A stretch of DNA of 64,000 nucleotides from Pedobacter zeae (lineage in GTDB: Bacteria > Bacteroidota > Bacteroidia > Sphingobacteriales > Sphingobacteriaceae). Location of the stretch: the NCBI RefSeq assembly GCF_014196715.1, contig NZ_JACIEF010000001.1, positions 168,872 to 232,871 on the forward strand, read 5' to 3'. Shown here piece after piece: positions 34,632-44,935 of this stretch. Made by a program: the position numbers and the translations under genes. The number at the start of each line of letters is the position of its first letter. Positions within the stretch are counted from its first letter, which is position 1. The notes beneath the pieces are model-generated. The model saw nothing but the letters and a program-made list of their open reading frames with translations, was not told the DNA's origin and searched no databases.

Positions 34632-36170
34632 TTATTTTAATTCCAGAACCACAATCGATTGTGCCGGTAATTCTACCTTCAGGCTGTTTCCTGATTTTTT
34701 TGCACCGGTAAATTTTGTATTATGAACTTTGTTCGGATCGTTGAAGGTATTGACATCAGTAAGTTTTGCAGAAGTTAATATCTGGCCGCTAACCGAGCTC
34801 CATTTTAAACCTTCTAATGCCGTGCTTAACGCAATTTTTTTATTCGGATCTAAATTAACCAGCGAAATGTGGATTGCGCCACTTGAATCCTGCGAAGCTG
34901 AAACATTTAATGCCGGAATTTTTTGATTACCCACTGTATATTCAGGGCTGGTAAAGGCAATTGGTAAATACTTTGCATCCTGGTGCACCTTATACAGGTC
35001 AAAAACATGGTAAGTTGGGGTGAGTACCATTTTATCTTTTTCGGTTAGCACTAAGGCCTGTAAAACATTTACGGTTTGTGCCAGGTTGGCCATTTTAACG
35101 CGGTCAGAATGGTTGTTAAAGATATTTAAAGTAGTACCGGCAATTAAAGCATCGCGTAAACTGTTCTGCTGATACAGGAAACCAGGGTTAGTTCCAGGCT
35201 CTACATCTGTCCAGATTCCCCATTCGTCAACTACCAGCGCAACCTTCTTTTTAGGATCGTATTTGTCCATTATTTCGGAATGTTTGGTGACCAGTTCCTC
35301 CATCTGCAGGCAGTTTTTCATGGTCGAAAAGTATTCTTTTTCATCAAATTTGGTCGCCGATCCTTTTTTGCCCCAGTTACCCGTTGGAATAGTGTAATAA
35401 TGCAGCGTTAATCCCCACATTTGATCGCCAATATTTTTCATGCAGGTTTCAGTCCAGTTGTAATCGCTAGAATTTGCTCCACTGGCAATCTTTTTTAACG
35501 GTGCACCCGGATAGTTGCGCGCATAGGTGGCATACCTGCGGTATAAATCAGAATAGTAAGCAGGCGTCATACTGCCGCCACAGCCCCAGCTTTCATTACC
35601 TACACCCCAGAACGAAACTTTCCAGGGTTTTTCTCTTCCGTTTTGGCTGCGGATGGCCGTCATCGGGCTTACCCCGTCAAAATTCAGGTATTCTACCCAT
35701 TTAGCCATTTCTTCAACAGTTCCGCTCCCAACATTGCCTGCAATATAAGGTTCGCAGTTGATCATCTGGCAGAGATCCAGAAACTCATGGGTACCAAAGC
35801 TATTGTCTTCCGTTACGCCACCCCAATTGGTATTCACCATTTTGGGGCGTTGGTTTCTTGGTCCAATGCCATCGCGCCAATGGTACTCATCGGCAAAACA
35901 GCCACCAGGCCAGCGCAGGTTGGGAACTTTTATTTTCTTTAGGGCATCAACAATGTCTAATCTGATCCGGCCTTTATTGGGGATAGTCGAATTCTCGTCT
36001 ACCCAAAAGCCATCATAAATACAGCGGCCCAAATGTTCCGAAAAATGACCGTAAATGTGTTTGCTAACCACCTGGTTACCGGCAGGTTTAATGGTTAACT
36101 GGGTTTCATTTTGTGCATGCACTAAAATGGAACTACAGAATAAAGCTGCAGAAAAGAAAAGTTTTTTCAT
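34632..36170 (-). CDS. Alpha-L-arabinofuranosidase GH51 (short form)
   Basis: 512 residues with a signal peptide (1-19, VHAQ). Clan A barrel with [24 protein letters not shown], acid/base Glu in [14 protein letters not shown] and nucleophile Glu in [10 protein letters not shown], then the C-terminal beta-sandwich ending SIVVLELK. This is the standard GH51 length and layout without an added binding domain. It should trim alpha-1,2/1,3/1,5-arabinofuranosyl units from arabinan or arabinogalactan. It lies 16 bp after the second, longer GH51 gene in the same operon. Confidence 0.93.
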   Translation of the reverse strand: MKKLFFSAALFCSSILVHAQNETQLTIKPAGNQVVSKHIYGHFSEHLGRCIYDGFWVDENSTIPNKGRIRLDIVDALKKIKVPNLRWPGGCFADEYHWRDGIGPRNQRPKMVNTNWGGVTEDNSFGTHEFLDLCQMINCEPYIAGNVGSGTVEEMAKWVEYLNFDGVSPMTAIRSQNGREKPWKVSFWGVGNESWGCGGSMTPAYYSDLYRRYATYARNYPGAPLKKIASGANSSDYNWTETCMKNIGDQMWGLTLHYYTIPTGNWGKKGSATKFDEKEYFSTMKNCLQMEELVTKHSEIMDKYDPKKKVALVVDEWGIWTDVEPGTNPGFLYQQNSLRDALIAGTTLNIFNNHSDRVKMANLAQTVNVLQALVLTEKDKMVLTPTYHVFDLYKVHQDAKYLPIAFTSPEYTVGNQKIPALNVSASQDSSGAIHISLVNLDPNKKIALSTALEGLKWSSVSGQILTSAKLTDVNTFNDPNKVHNTKFTGAKKSGNSLKVELPAQSIVVLELK

Positions 36171-36186
36171 TGTGATCTCGTTAAGT

Positions 36187-38190
36187 CTATTGGTTAAATG
36201 GGATTTTGATTACGTTAAAAGAATAGGGTTTTAACGCAATATTTAATTTTTTGCCTTTTAAGTTAAATGTGCTTTTTTTCGGGCTTACCGCTTCAGGATT
36301 TTCGAAAGAATTGATCTGATTCAGGCTGCTGTTGGCTATTTCCTCATTGGTAGCTTTACTTTTTAGTTTCATTTTTCCCTCAAGGTCAAAATCGATGTTT
36401 TGGGCCTGATCGGAGTTGTTTGCAATTTTAATGATCAGCTCTTTTTTGGTCTGATCGGTTACCGCTGAAGCATAAAGTCCATCCTGGCCGATAATATTTT
36501 TCTCATCAAGCGTAATGGAAACCACATCGGTTCCTTTATTGGTCGAAAATAGCTTCTGCACATAATAATCTGGCGTACCGTACGATTTCAGGTTATCTAC
36601 CCAGATCATATCAGGTGCCCATTGCCAGGCATCGATATGGGCGAAGAGGGGCGCGTATGAAGCCATTTGTACCACATCAGCGTTGCGCTCAAGTCCGGTC
36701 ATTAAAGCAGCTGAGGCAAGTGCACTCTGCCAGTTGTTTTTATTGCTGCCGGTAATATTACTATTGGCATGTACCGCGTATTCGCCTACAAAAACCTTCG
36801 ATCCGTTGCGTGGGTAATTGTCGTAGCGCCCTGCATTTTTTAAAAACCAATCGGCCGGACGGTAATAATGTTCATCTATAAAATCGGCATTATTGCTTCT
36901 CAAGGCATTGTTCAACAGGTCGAAACGGTCGCCGTCAGGGCCGGTTCCCGAGCTGTTGATCAATTTAAAGTCGGGATATTTCGCTTTAATCGCTTTGGTG
37001 AAAATGGCTACCCTTTCTAAGTATTGCGGTCCCCAGTTTTCGTTTCCTATGCCCATCATTTTTAAGTTAAAAGGCTTCGGATGACCCAGGTCAGCACGCA
37101 TTTTGCCCCATTTGGTGGTTACATCGCCATTGGCAAATTCAATCAGGTCTAAAGCATCCTGTACATAAGGGTCCAGTTCATCCAGTGAAGCCACCTCAGC
37201 AGAGTTATACTGGCAGGCCATACCGCAATTTAATATGGGCAGGGCATCTGAGCCGATATCTTCTGCCAGTTGAAAATATTCGAAAAATCCTAAACCGAAA
37301 CTTTGGTAATAATCAGGTGCTGCACGGTGAGCAAATTCCATGTTCCAGCGGTTCACGATCAACTGTCTGTCTTCGATCGGGCCTATGGTTTTTTTCCATT
37401 GGTAGCGATTGGCCAGATCGGTTCCTTCTACAATACAACCGCCGGGGAAACGGATAAAGCCGGGTTTCATATCGGCCAGCAGCTGTACCATGTCTGCCCT
37501 TAAGCCTTGGGGACGGTTTTTCCAGGTATCGGCAGGGAATAAAGAAATCATATCAACATCGATATTTCCATTGCCCTGAAACAAAATGGAAAACTTAGCT
37601 TTAGGGCTGGTTTCGGTGGCCGTAAAACTAGCTGATTGTTTTTTCCAGTCGCTACCGGTCTGATCAGGGCTTAATGTTCCCTGCCCGATAATATTATTAT
37701 GCTCATCTTTAAGCATCAGTACCAGTTTAACACCAGGAGCCGACTGGCGGTACATCAACGAAAAATCGTAACGAAGGCCTTTTTTTACGCCAATGCCTTT
37801 AAAACCCTCGTTTACAAGCTCAAGATCTTCATTTTGTTTTTTTACCTGTAAATACCTGGGATTGGCCGTATTTACCTCTTTGCGGTTAACCACCAAAACT
37901 TCGCCTTCCTGCAGTTTCTTGCTCTTAATACTCCAGCCCATTAGTGGTTTGGCAAATTCGAATGAACGGTTTTTAATCAGTTCGGCATAAATACCACCGT
38001 CTGCGCCAAAGTTAATATCCTCAAAAAAGACACCCCACATGTTAGGTTGCACCTTAGCTATGGCATGGTCTGTTTTAACTTTGATCACTTTTGCAGTTTG
38101 TGCCTGTAAGTTTGGAGTATATCCAATTGCAATTACAGTAAATACTGTACATGCAGAAAATACACTTTTTATAGAGTTATTTAATTTCAT
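36187..38190 (-). CDS. Alpha-L-arabinofuranosidase GH51 with CBM4-like insert (long form)
   Basis: 667 residues with a signal peptide (1-30, LQAQ). The N-terminal strand [33 protein letters not shown] is followed by a carbohydrate-binding, CBM4-like sandwich (about 75-215) and the barrel with [12 protein letters not shown], acid/base Glu in [12 protein letters not shown] and nucleophile Glu in VFVGEYAVH. The C-terminal sandwich is complete. Only distantly similar to the GH51 downstream, so the pair likely splits substrates (polymer versus oligomer). First gene of the GH51-GH51-GH97-GH43 operon; a palindrome sits about 50 bp upstream. Confidence 0.92.
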   Translation of the reverse strand: MKLNNSIKSVFSACTVFTVIAIGYTPNLQAQTAKVIKVKTDHAIAKVQPNMWGVFFEDINFGADGGIYAELIKNRSFEFAKPLMGWSIKSKKLQEGEVLVVNRKEVNTANPRYLQVKKQNEDLELVNEGFKGIGVKKGLRYDFSLMYRQSAPGVKLVLMLKDEHNNIIGQGTLSPDQTGSDWKKQSASFTATETSPKAKFSILFQGNGNIDVDMISLFPADTWKNRPQGLRADMVQLLADMKPGFIRFPGGCIVEGTDLANRYQWKKTIGPIEDRQLIVNRWNMEFAHRAAPDYYQSFGLGFFEYFQLAEDIGSDALPILNCGMACQYNSAEVASLDELDPYVQDALDLIEFANGDVTTKWGKMRADLGHPKPFNLKMMGIGNENWGPQYLERVAIFTKAIKAKYPDFKLINSSGTGPDGDRFDLLNNALRSNNADFIDEHYYRPADWFLKNAGRYDNYPRNGSKVFVGEYAVHANSNITGSNKNNWQSALASAALMTGLERNADVVQMASYAPLFAHIDAWQWAPDMIWVDNLKSYGTPDYYVQKLFSTNKGTDVVSITLDEKNIIGQDGLYASAVTDQTKKELIIKIANNSDQAQNIDFDLEGKMKLKSKATNEEIANSSLNQINSFENPEAVSPKKSTFNLKGKKLNIALKPYSFNVIKIPFNQ

Positions 38191-38605
38191 ACGGTTTTAA
38201 TATTTGGAAGAATCTAATCGTAAAAGTAAAATATTTAAAATAATAAACGTTGATTTAACATTTATTTTTTTTCTGAATATCGATTTTACGCGTAAATTCT
38301 ATAATTTTAGCATCAAATAGCCAGCAAAATAAAGTTTAATGCCATGCAAAATGTAGGTATAACAGCCTGGTTACGTAACTTTTTACTTGAGGTTTGATAG
38401 AATTTTAATGAAAGCTTTATAGTTTAAAAAGCAGGATGCCACAGGATGCAGTTAAAAATTTACGGTTTACATTCGATTGGAATCATTAATCCTAAACGCC
38501 AGGTTATGGGCTACGATTGGCTAACCAATGAAACATCATGAGCCTGTCTTTTTTTGGATGTTTTATATGGAGTATGTATATATTAATTAAGCCTGAACAC
38601 TAGCC
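38191..38605. other. Divergent promoter region of the pectin locus
   Basis: 415 bp without a gene, between the minus-strand GH51 operon and the plus-strand PL11 operon. It contains the shared 25-bp palindrome (38242-38266) and a perfect 12-bp palindrome TTTACGCGTAAA (38285-38296) of the CG-centred kind often bound by LacI-family proteins. No exact TAnnTTTG -7 element was confirmed. Confidence 0.6.
38242..38266. promoter_or_regulatory. Palindromic operator candidate, pectin site 2
   Basis: AATAAACGT-N7-ACATTTATT, the same half-sites and spacing as at 28957-28981 (two degenerate positions across 18). It lies 51 bp upstream of the GH51 ATG at 38190. Confidence 0.6.
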
Positions 38606-40456
38606 ATGATGATTAAAAACATAAAATTTTCCCTTTTCTTCATCAGCTTATGCTGCACTGTACCACTTTTCGCACAGCGCCAAATGGAAAAACTCGACCG
38701 TGGTGTTATTGCGGTAAGGCAGAATAATGATTCTGTTTATGTAGGCTGGAGGATGTTAGGTACCGACGCCGATGATATCGCTTTTAACTTATACCGCAAA
38801 ACAGGGAATAACCCTGCAGTTAAACTCAACCACGATCCTATTGTCAAGAGCACTAATTTTGTAGATGCACGGGGTAAATTCGACCTTCCGAACAGTTATT
38901 TTGTAAAGCCCGTTTTAAAAGGGCGTGAGCTCGAAGCCAGTAAAGCTTTTACCTTAATAGCTAAAGCACCTGTCCGGCAGTATTTAACCATTCCGCTGAA
39001 AACACCCGAAGGTTATTCTCCAAATGATGCTTCTGTGGGCGATTTAGACGGAGATGGTGAATATGAAATTGTTTTGCACCAAACAGGGCGCTCTCGCGAT
39101 AATTCATCAAATGGCCCTACTGATCCACCTATTTTTCAGGCTTATAAGTTAGATGGAACTTTTTTGTGGGAAATTAATTTAGGGAAAAATATCCGGGAAG
39201 GAGCCCATTACACACAATTTATGGTGTACGACCTGGATGGCGATGGCATTGCAGAAATGGTATGTAAAACAGCCGATGGAACGGTAGACGGCAAAGGAAG
39301 AGTAATTGGCGATGCAACTAAAGATTGGCGTAACCCTAATGGTAAGATATTGGATGGCCCTGAATTTTTAACTGTGTTTAGCGGTAGAACAGGAGAGGCG
39401 CTGTCTACTACCGGTTATATTCCCGCCCGTGGCAATATTGGTGCCTGGGGCGGCAAAGGGGGCAATGGCAAAAACGATAATACGGGTAACCGTGTAGACC
39501 GGTTTAATGCCTGCGTGGCTTATTTGGATGGCATCCATCCAAGCGTGGTGATGTGCAGGGGCTATTATGGTAGAACGGTTTTAGCGGCCTGGGACTGGCG
39601 CAATGGCAAATTAACTTCCCGATGGGTGTTTGATAGTAAAGATGCTAAAAATCCATTTTCAGGGCAAGGCAACCATAATCTTACCGTGGCCGATGTTGAT
39701 GGCGACGGTAAGGACGAGATTATTTTCGGTTCGATGTGCGTAGATGATAATGGAAAGGGCTTATACACCACAGGATTGAGGCACGGTGATGCCATTCATG
39801 TTTCAGATCTTGATCCGGAGCATCCCGGATTGGAAGTTTTTGGCATACATGAGATAGAAGAAGGGACAAAAGGCCCGGGGGTGGCCGTTTATGATGCCAA
39901 AACCGGCGAAATATTGTGGAAAGGGTCGCCTGATGAGGACGTGGGCAGGGGAGTGGCCGATAATATTGATCACACACGTTATGGTGCCCAGATGTGGTGG
40001 GCAGGGTCGAATGGCTTATTCGATATTAAAGGCAATAGAATAGGTGATCAGCCAGGATCGACCAATTTTGTAATTTATTGGGACGGCGATTTATCAAGAG
40101 AACTTTTAGATGCAAACCATATCGATAAATACAATGGCGGCAGGATTTTTACGGCAGATGGGGCTGTTGCTAACAACGGAACCAAATCTACACCGGCATT
40201 GAGTGCCGATATTTTTGGTGATTGGCGCGAAGAACTGATCTTAAGATCGAATGATAACCAAAGTTTACGCATCTATACCACAACGATACCTACAGAACAC
40301 CGCCATTATACTTTAATGCACGACCCGCAGTACCGTTTAAGCATTGCCTGGCAAAATGATGGCTACAACCAGCCGCCGCATACTGGTTTCTACTTCGGTT
40401 TTGGCATGAAGAAAGCACCCAAACCTAATATTTTACTTGTAGAACCCAAAAAATAA
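38606..40456 (+). CDS. Secreted rhamnogalacturonan lyase, PL11
   Basis: 616 residues; signal peptide to about residue 24 (PLFAQ). The body is the eight-bladed propeller of PL11 with repeated calcium-binding loops: GDLDGDGEYEI, YDLDGDGIAEM, ADVDGDGKDEI and SDLDPEHPG. The segments GNIGAWGGKGGNGKNDNTGNRVDRFN and YYGRTVLAAWDW match YesW/YesX-type lyases. It cleaves the rhamnogalacturonan I backbone by beta-elimination. The domain layout and length (about 600) are usual. It starts the PL11-CE12-CE12 group. A start at the second Met (38609) is equally possible. Confidence 0.93.
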   Translation: MMIKNIKFSLFFISLCCTVPLFAQRQMEKLDRGVIAVRQNNDSVYVGWRMLGTDADDIAFNLYRKTGNNPAVKLNHDPIVKSTNFVDARGKFDLPNSYFVKPVLKGRELEASKAFTLIAKAPVRQYLTIPLKTPEGYSPNDASVGDLDGDGEYEIVLHQTGRSRDNSSNGPTDPPIFQAYKLDGTFLWEINLGKNIREGAHYTQFMVYDLDGDGIAEMVCKTADGTVDGKGRVIGDATKDWRNPNGKILDGPEFLTVFSGRTGEALSTTGYIPARGNIGAWGGKGGNGKNDNTGNRVDRFNACVAYLDGIHPSVVMCRGYYGRTVLAAWDWRNGKLTSRWVFDSKDAKNPFSGQGNHNLTVADVDGDGKDEIIFGSMCVDDNGKGLYTTGLRHGDAIHVSDLDPEHPGLEVFGIHEIEEGTKGPGVAVYDAKTGEILWKGSPDEDVGRGVADNIDHTRYGAQMWWAGSNGLFDIKGNRIGDQPGSTNFVIYWDGDLSRELLDANHIDKYNGGRIFTADGAVANNGTKSTPALSADIFGDWREELILRSNDNQSLRIYTTTIPTEHRHYTLMHDPQYRLSIAWQNDGYNQPPHTGFYFGFGMKKAPKPNILLVEPKK

Positions 40457-40501
40457 CCTGACTCATTCATAATTAAGCACCATTCCTGATTTTAATAGGT
40501 A

Positions 40502-41272
40502 ATGAATAAAAAATATAACTTTATAGCAACTTTGATCATTCTGTGCATTGCTACCCTCGCTTTTGTTGCACAACATAAACCTGCGCTGCATACCATTGGC
40601 GATTCTACTGTCCGCAATTCCAATAAGGAAACCTGGGGCTGGGGTACTCCCATAGCTGCACTTTTCGATACCGCTAAAATCCACATCGAAAACAATGCAA
40701 TGGCCGGAAGAAGTACGCGTACCTTTTTATCAGAAGGCAGGTGGGATAGGGTTTTGGAGACATTAAAACCAGGTGACTTCGTAACCATTCAATTCGGACA
40801 TAACGATGGTAGCCTACCCGACACTACAAAAGCCGGTAGAAGAGGGGTTTTAAAAGGAACAGGAGAAGAAAACAAAGTATTAACCTGGCCAGATGGAAAG
40901 GTAGAAATCGTACATACCTATGGCTGGTATATCCGCAAATTTGTGCGCGAAACTAAAGCAAAGGGTGCTACACCGATTGTGCTTTCGATGATTCCAAGAA
41001 ACATTTTTAAAGAGGGTAAAGTGTTGCGAGCCAATAACGATTTTGGAAAATGGGCTGCCGAAGTTGCAAAAGAAGAAAACGCTTTTTTCGTCGATCTGAA
41101 TAAAATTACAGCCGATAAATATGATGCATTAGGACCAGATAAAGTAAAACTTTATTTTCCCGGAGATCACACCCATACCAATCTGGAAGGTGCAAAAGTT
41201 AATGCGCAATCGGTAGTAGAAGGGATTAAAGAATTAAAAGGCTGTGAATTGAAAATGTACCTGCTTAGATAA
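40502..41272 (+). CDS. Rhamnogalacturonan acetylesterase, CE12 (first copy)
   Basis: 256 residues of the SGNH hydrolase family. The N-terminal hydrophobic stretch (about 6-23) serves as signal or anchor. Catalytic blocks: TIGDST (Ser), NNAMAGRSTRTF (Gly oxyanion), IQFGHNDGS (Asn) and PGDHTHTNLEGA (Asp-His). It removes acetyl esters from rhamnogalacturonan so that PL11 can act. It lies 45 bp after the lyase gene. A second CE12 follows in tandem. Confidence 0.92.
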   Translation: MNKKYNFIATLIILCIATLAFVAQHKPALHTIGDSTVRNSNKETWGWGTPIAALFDTAKIHIENNAMAGRSTRTFLSEGRWDRVLETLKPGDFVTIQFGHNDGSLPDTTKAGRRGVLKGTGEENKVLTWPDGKVEIVHTYGWYIRKFVRETKAKGATPIVLSMIPRNIFKEGKVLRANNDFGKWAAEVAKEENAFFVDLNKITADKYDALGPDKVKLYFPGDHTHTNLEGAKVNAQSVVEGIKELKGCELKMYLLR

Positions 41273-41396
41273 GGGAGAAACTAAAGGTGAAAGACCAAAG
41301 TAACCAGCAGAGTTGTTATTCCGCTGCGCTTTAACAGAAATGACGATTTTTTCAAGACAAAGCCTAAAATTAACCTGTATAATCATTCCAATAACA

Positions 41397-42191
41397 ATGA
41401 AATCAGCTAAAAAATATCTGAGCTTAACCCTAATTGGTGCCTTCATCATATTTTCTTCCTGCATCGTCCTTAAAAAGCAGGATAAACCTACGTTATTCCT
41501 TATTGGCGATTCTACCGTTAAAAACGGAAAAGGTACAGGTGATGGCGCTTTATGGGGCTGGGGGAGTTTCATTGGTGATTTATTCGACAGCGAAAAAATC
41601 TATGTAGAAAACGATGCCCTCGGCGGTACCAGCAGTCGCACTTACCAAAGCAATGGCTTGTGGGATGCTGTTTTGGCGAAAGTAAAAAAAGGCGATTTCG
41701 TGATGATGCAGTTTGGCCATAACGATAGCAGCCCTTTGGATGATACTGCACGTGCTCGCGGCACCATAAAAGGGATTGGTACGGAAAGCAGAGAAATTTA
41801 TAACCCAATTAAAAAAAAACGGGAAGTGGTTTATACTTATGGATGGTACCTGCGCAAGTTCATCAGCGATATTAAGGCCAAAGGTGCAACAGCCATTGTA
41901 TGTTCACCCGTTCCACGCAATCCGGTTAAAGAGGATGCTGTAGTTTTAGCCAACGACAGTTATGCCGGTTGGGCAGCAGAAGTTGCAAAAGCCGAAAAAG
42001 TCGATTTTATTCCATTGAACCAAATCATTAAAGATAAATATGGCGCTTTAAGTGCTGCTAAGGTGAAAACTTTTTTTACAGAGAAAGACCATACCCATAC
42101 CAACGAAACAGGAGCAAAATTAAATGCAGCTGCAGTTGTAGAGGGCCTGAAGAAATTAAAAAAAAATAAACTGCATCACTACTTAAAATAA
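41397..42191 (+). CDS. Rhamnogalacturonan acetylesterase, CE12 (second copy, lipoprotein)
   Basis: About 264 residues from the chosen start at 41397 (MKSAKKYLSLTLIGAFIIFSSC), which gives a lipoprotein signal with Cys in IFSSC; a longer frame from 41313 puts 28 unlikely residues in front. Blocks: LIGDSTVKNG (Ser), ENDALGGTSSRTY, MQFGHNDSSP (Asn) and KDHTHTNETGA (Asp-His). It is a diverged tandem paralogue of the first copy, but membrane-anchored. The 124-bp gap between them holds a partial REP-like sequence (about 41305-41346). Confidence 0.9.
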   Translation: MKSAKKYLSLTLIGAFIIFSSCIVLKKQDKPTLFLIGDSTVKNGKGTGDGALWGWGSFIGDLFDSEKIYVENDALGGTSSRTYQSNGLWDAVLAKVKKGDFVMMQFGHNDSSPLDDTARARGTIKGIGTESREIYNPIKKKREVVYTYGWYLRKFISDIKAKGATAIVCSPVPRNPVKEDAVVLANDSYAGWAAEVAKAEKVDFIPLNQIIKDKYGALSAAKVKTFFTEKDHTHTNETGAKLNAAAVVEGLKKLKKNKLHHYLK

Positions 42192-42254
42192 TCAGGGCAG
42201 CATACTGCAGGATGCATTACTGTCTTATTTTAACATGGCTACAAAAAATGCTGA

Positions 42255-42821
42255 TGGCCATCTAGCCCCTTGCCTGTTGTAGGCTGGCGGTTGAAGCGTT
42301 ACCCTGCATCAACGAGGTAGGAGTATAAGTGGAAAACGGGAGAAAATTTGCTGTTTTACACCAGCATCATGCTCCTTAAAAAAAATAATTTTAGGATTGG
42401 GAAATGAGCATGCAGTGGTTCTTGGCGGTTTGCAGTCCCGCTTTCGCTTATAGTCCTCACTGCGCTCCGGGCTATCCCGCTCAATCTGGTTTAGGAACAA
42501 AGGCTTGTGCACCCTGCAAAACCCCCAAAATGAAATACTGCTTGGCCACTTAGCCCCGGTTGAAGCGTTACCCTGCAGCAACGAGGCACGAGGCAGCGAG
42601 GCGTATAAGCGGAAAACGGGAAGAAACTTGCTGTTTTGCACGAGTATTGCGCTCCCCTGGAAAAGAAATACTTTAGTTTTATAATTTGGAAATGATTGGT
42701 CTGTGGTTCTTGGCGGTGTACAGTCCCGCTTTCGCTTATAGTCCTCTCCCGATGAAAGATCGGGATGCGAGCTATTCCGCTCAATCTGGTTTAGTAACAA
42801 AGGTTTGTGCACTTTGCAGTC
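42255..42821. repeat. Direct duplication of a ~280-bp non-coding element
   Basis: Copy 1 (about 42255-42522) and copy 2 (42543-42821) share ggttgaagcgttaccctgca, gtggttcttggcggt, cagtcccgctttcgcttata and gctcaatctggtttag. They differ by small indels. A minus-strand frame of 167 codons runs across both copies, but it repeats with the DNA and looks accidental. A short diverged third copy is at about 52752-52834. The following 147 bp (to 42968) show no gene. Confidence 0.85.
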
Positions 42822-42968
42822 TTTAAAGGAAAGTGATTCCTATCCTCGGTCTGTGTCCTCATAAAACTAAAAAATAATATTTAGGTCGGTTTGTGCGACA
42901 CAGGCTACCGGAAAAACAATTGTTTATTTCCGTGCTTTCAGTGTTTCCGAGGCAAAAAAAGCAAAATG

Positions 42969-44636
42969 CTACCAATCCAATTTCAACAGGGCTACGCCTT
43001 GTCTGTCTAATTCCATTTCAAAAGCACCGTTTGCAGTGTTAAATTTTTTGGGTTTGCCAATCATTTTAAGTTGGCCGGATTTTTCTAATACTGCAATCTG
43101 TTTTGCGTCGGGTTTTTGTGGCGATCCCATGTTTTTCCATACGGTATAAGAATTGCTGTTTTCAGTATCAATACGGTATTGGCTTATGGTTACTGTTTTT
43201 GCAGGCAGTTTATTTAAGGAGATGGAAAGAAGATCTTTCGAGCCCATTTTATCCTCATCATGGTAATTCCACAACATAACGGCGGCCGTTTTCGAGGCTT
43301 TAGTGGCTAAAACCCCTATATCTGTCTGCGGCTTTCTGATGCTTGAATCCAAAATAGAATTTAACTTGTACATGCGGTTGCTTATCGCTTTAACGCGGTT
43401 TCCTTTCATCTGGCCGAACATCCTGAATACGTTTAAAACCGGTTTATCTACACCGTTAGTGGCTAAATCGCGAAAACCTGCAAACCAAGGCTGGTTCTCG
43501 AATTCGAACGACCAGCTGACGGCGCCTAAGAGGTTGATTTTATAGTTATCTGTAAGTTCGTAAAGCCGGGCAAATGAAGCTGCGGTATAACTCGAATACA
43601 TGGTGCCATTGCGATAGGCATTTTCGGGATTGGTACTCATGCCGCAGGCTGCACAACCTTCGGGATCAGATTCGCCTATAATGACAGGGATATTTTTAAG
43701 TTGAGGGTATTTACTGATGATTTTATAATTGCCATCGATATTGCGGAGCTGTGCCCTCACATTCATTACTACGGTTCCGTTAACCACCCGTGGCGACCCT
43801 TTAGCGTGGAACAGGACAACATCTAAAGGCGAACCGATTTTACCGGTTACATAGTTGGTATCTGTTAAACAGTGTTTAATAAAAGCATCTAAAAACCTGG
43901 TTCCCCCGCCTGTTACATTGGCACCACCAATTTTTGCTGAAGGTAAAGCTCTTTTAAGTCCGTCGGCAGCGTAATCGTAAAGTTTAAAGAATTCGGCCTG
44001 GGTACCTTTCCAATAGGAGCCATCAGGTTCATTCCATACTTCCCAGTACCAGCTTTCTACTTCAGCTTTGCCGTAGCGCTCTACACTATGTTTCACCCAC
44101 TCGTATACCAAATTGCCCCATTTTTTGTAATCTTTTGGCGGGTAGGCCCAACCGGTTAAAATTTCATCGTAGCGTGCGCCCGGTTTCCATTTATGCTGGT
44201 ATGGTAAAGGTTTGGTTGATAGCGCCTCGGGCATAAAGCCAATTTGAGCCAAAGGTTTCATCCCTCTTTTTACATAGGTGTCAAAAATCTGGTCAACAAT
44301 TTTCCAGTTATAAATCGGGTTGCCCTGGGCATCTTCGGTGTAGGCATTGGTCGATCCCCATTTTAAAGCAGGGGTACCGTCTCCGGAGGTGAGCAAATTA
44401 TGTGCACGTACGTATACCGGAACCGGGCTCAATTTTGAAATTTCAGTAAGCAGTTTCTGGCCATCTTTCATATAGGTATAATTTGGTTCATCATAGCCAA
44501 ACCAGGCCCATATTGGTTTCATAGGCGCTATATTCTTATCAAAATTAACCTCAATGTTAGCTGTTGATTGTGCGCTTGCGGTATGGATAAAAACAGATAA
44601 GCTAAGAAAAAGGTAAGCGTTTTTTAATATTTTCAT
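42969..44636 (-). CDS. Secreted GH39-type glycosidase
   Basis: 555 residues with a signal peptide (1-22, ASAQ). Clan A barrel: WAWFGYDEPNYTY near the start, acid/base Glu in WYWEVWNEPDGSYW, nucleophile Glu in IPVIIGESDPEGCAACG, then a C-terminal beta domain ending GVALLKLDW. The layout is that of GH39 beta-xylosidase/alpha-L-iduronidase-like enzymes. Pectin context suggests beta-xylosidic or arabinosidic linkages, but the specificity is open. Single gene, separated from CE12 by the duplicated repeat. Confidence 0.85.
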   Translation of the reverse strand: MKILKNAYLFLSLSVFIHTASAQSTANIEVNFDKNIAPMKPIWAWFGYDEPNYTYMKDGQKLLTEISKLSPVPVYVRAHNLLTSGDGTPALKWGSTNAYTEDAQGNPIYNWKIVDQIFDTYVKRGMKPLAQIGFMPEALSTKPLPYQHKWKPGARYDEILTGWAYPPKDYKKWGNLVYEWVKHSVERYGKAEVESWYWEVWNEPDGSYWKGTQAEFFKLYDYAADGLKRALPSAKIGGANVTGGGTRFLDAFIKHCLTDTNYVTGKIGSPLDVVLFHAKGSPRVVNGTVVMNVRAQLRNIDGNYKIISKYPQLKNIPVIIGESDPEGCAACGMSTNPENAYRNGTMYSSYTAASFARLYELTDNYKINLLGAVSWSFEFENQPWFAGFRDLATNGVDKPVLNVFRMFGQMKGNRVKAISNRMYKLNSILDSSIRKPQTDIGVLATKASKTAAVMLWNYHDEDKMGSKDLLSISLNKLPAKTVTISQYRIDTENSNSYTVWKNMGSPQKPDAKQIAVLEKSGQLKMIGKPKKFNTANGAFEMELDRQGVALLKLDW

Positions 44637-44935
44637 TTCGGGTGGTTTTTAGGGTGTACAGAACACGCTTACGCTCAAAATAAATAAAAAAAATGATACT
44701 GAATAAATTGTCGTTAAAGACTTCGACTTTACCCACAAATTTTCTCCATTCTACCTAATTTTTCAGCTAATTCTTGCTGCTCTTGTAGGTTGAAAAACTA
44801 ATGATTTTTTCCAAAGTGTTTGTATGGGCTTAATTGGTATCGGATTTTTTTTAATTATTTAATGCATTAACTGGTGCCCAACAAATAAATGGTATTTTAT
44901 CCATAGGTAACTATCTGCTGCTCATAGTTCTTTGC

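Noticed and set aside
42309..42812. 167-codon minus-strand frame with internal repeat (HKPLFLNQIER...)
   Set aside because: It repeats exactly with the duplicated DNA element, has no signal or domain, and its periodicity follows the non-coding repeat.
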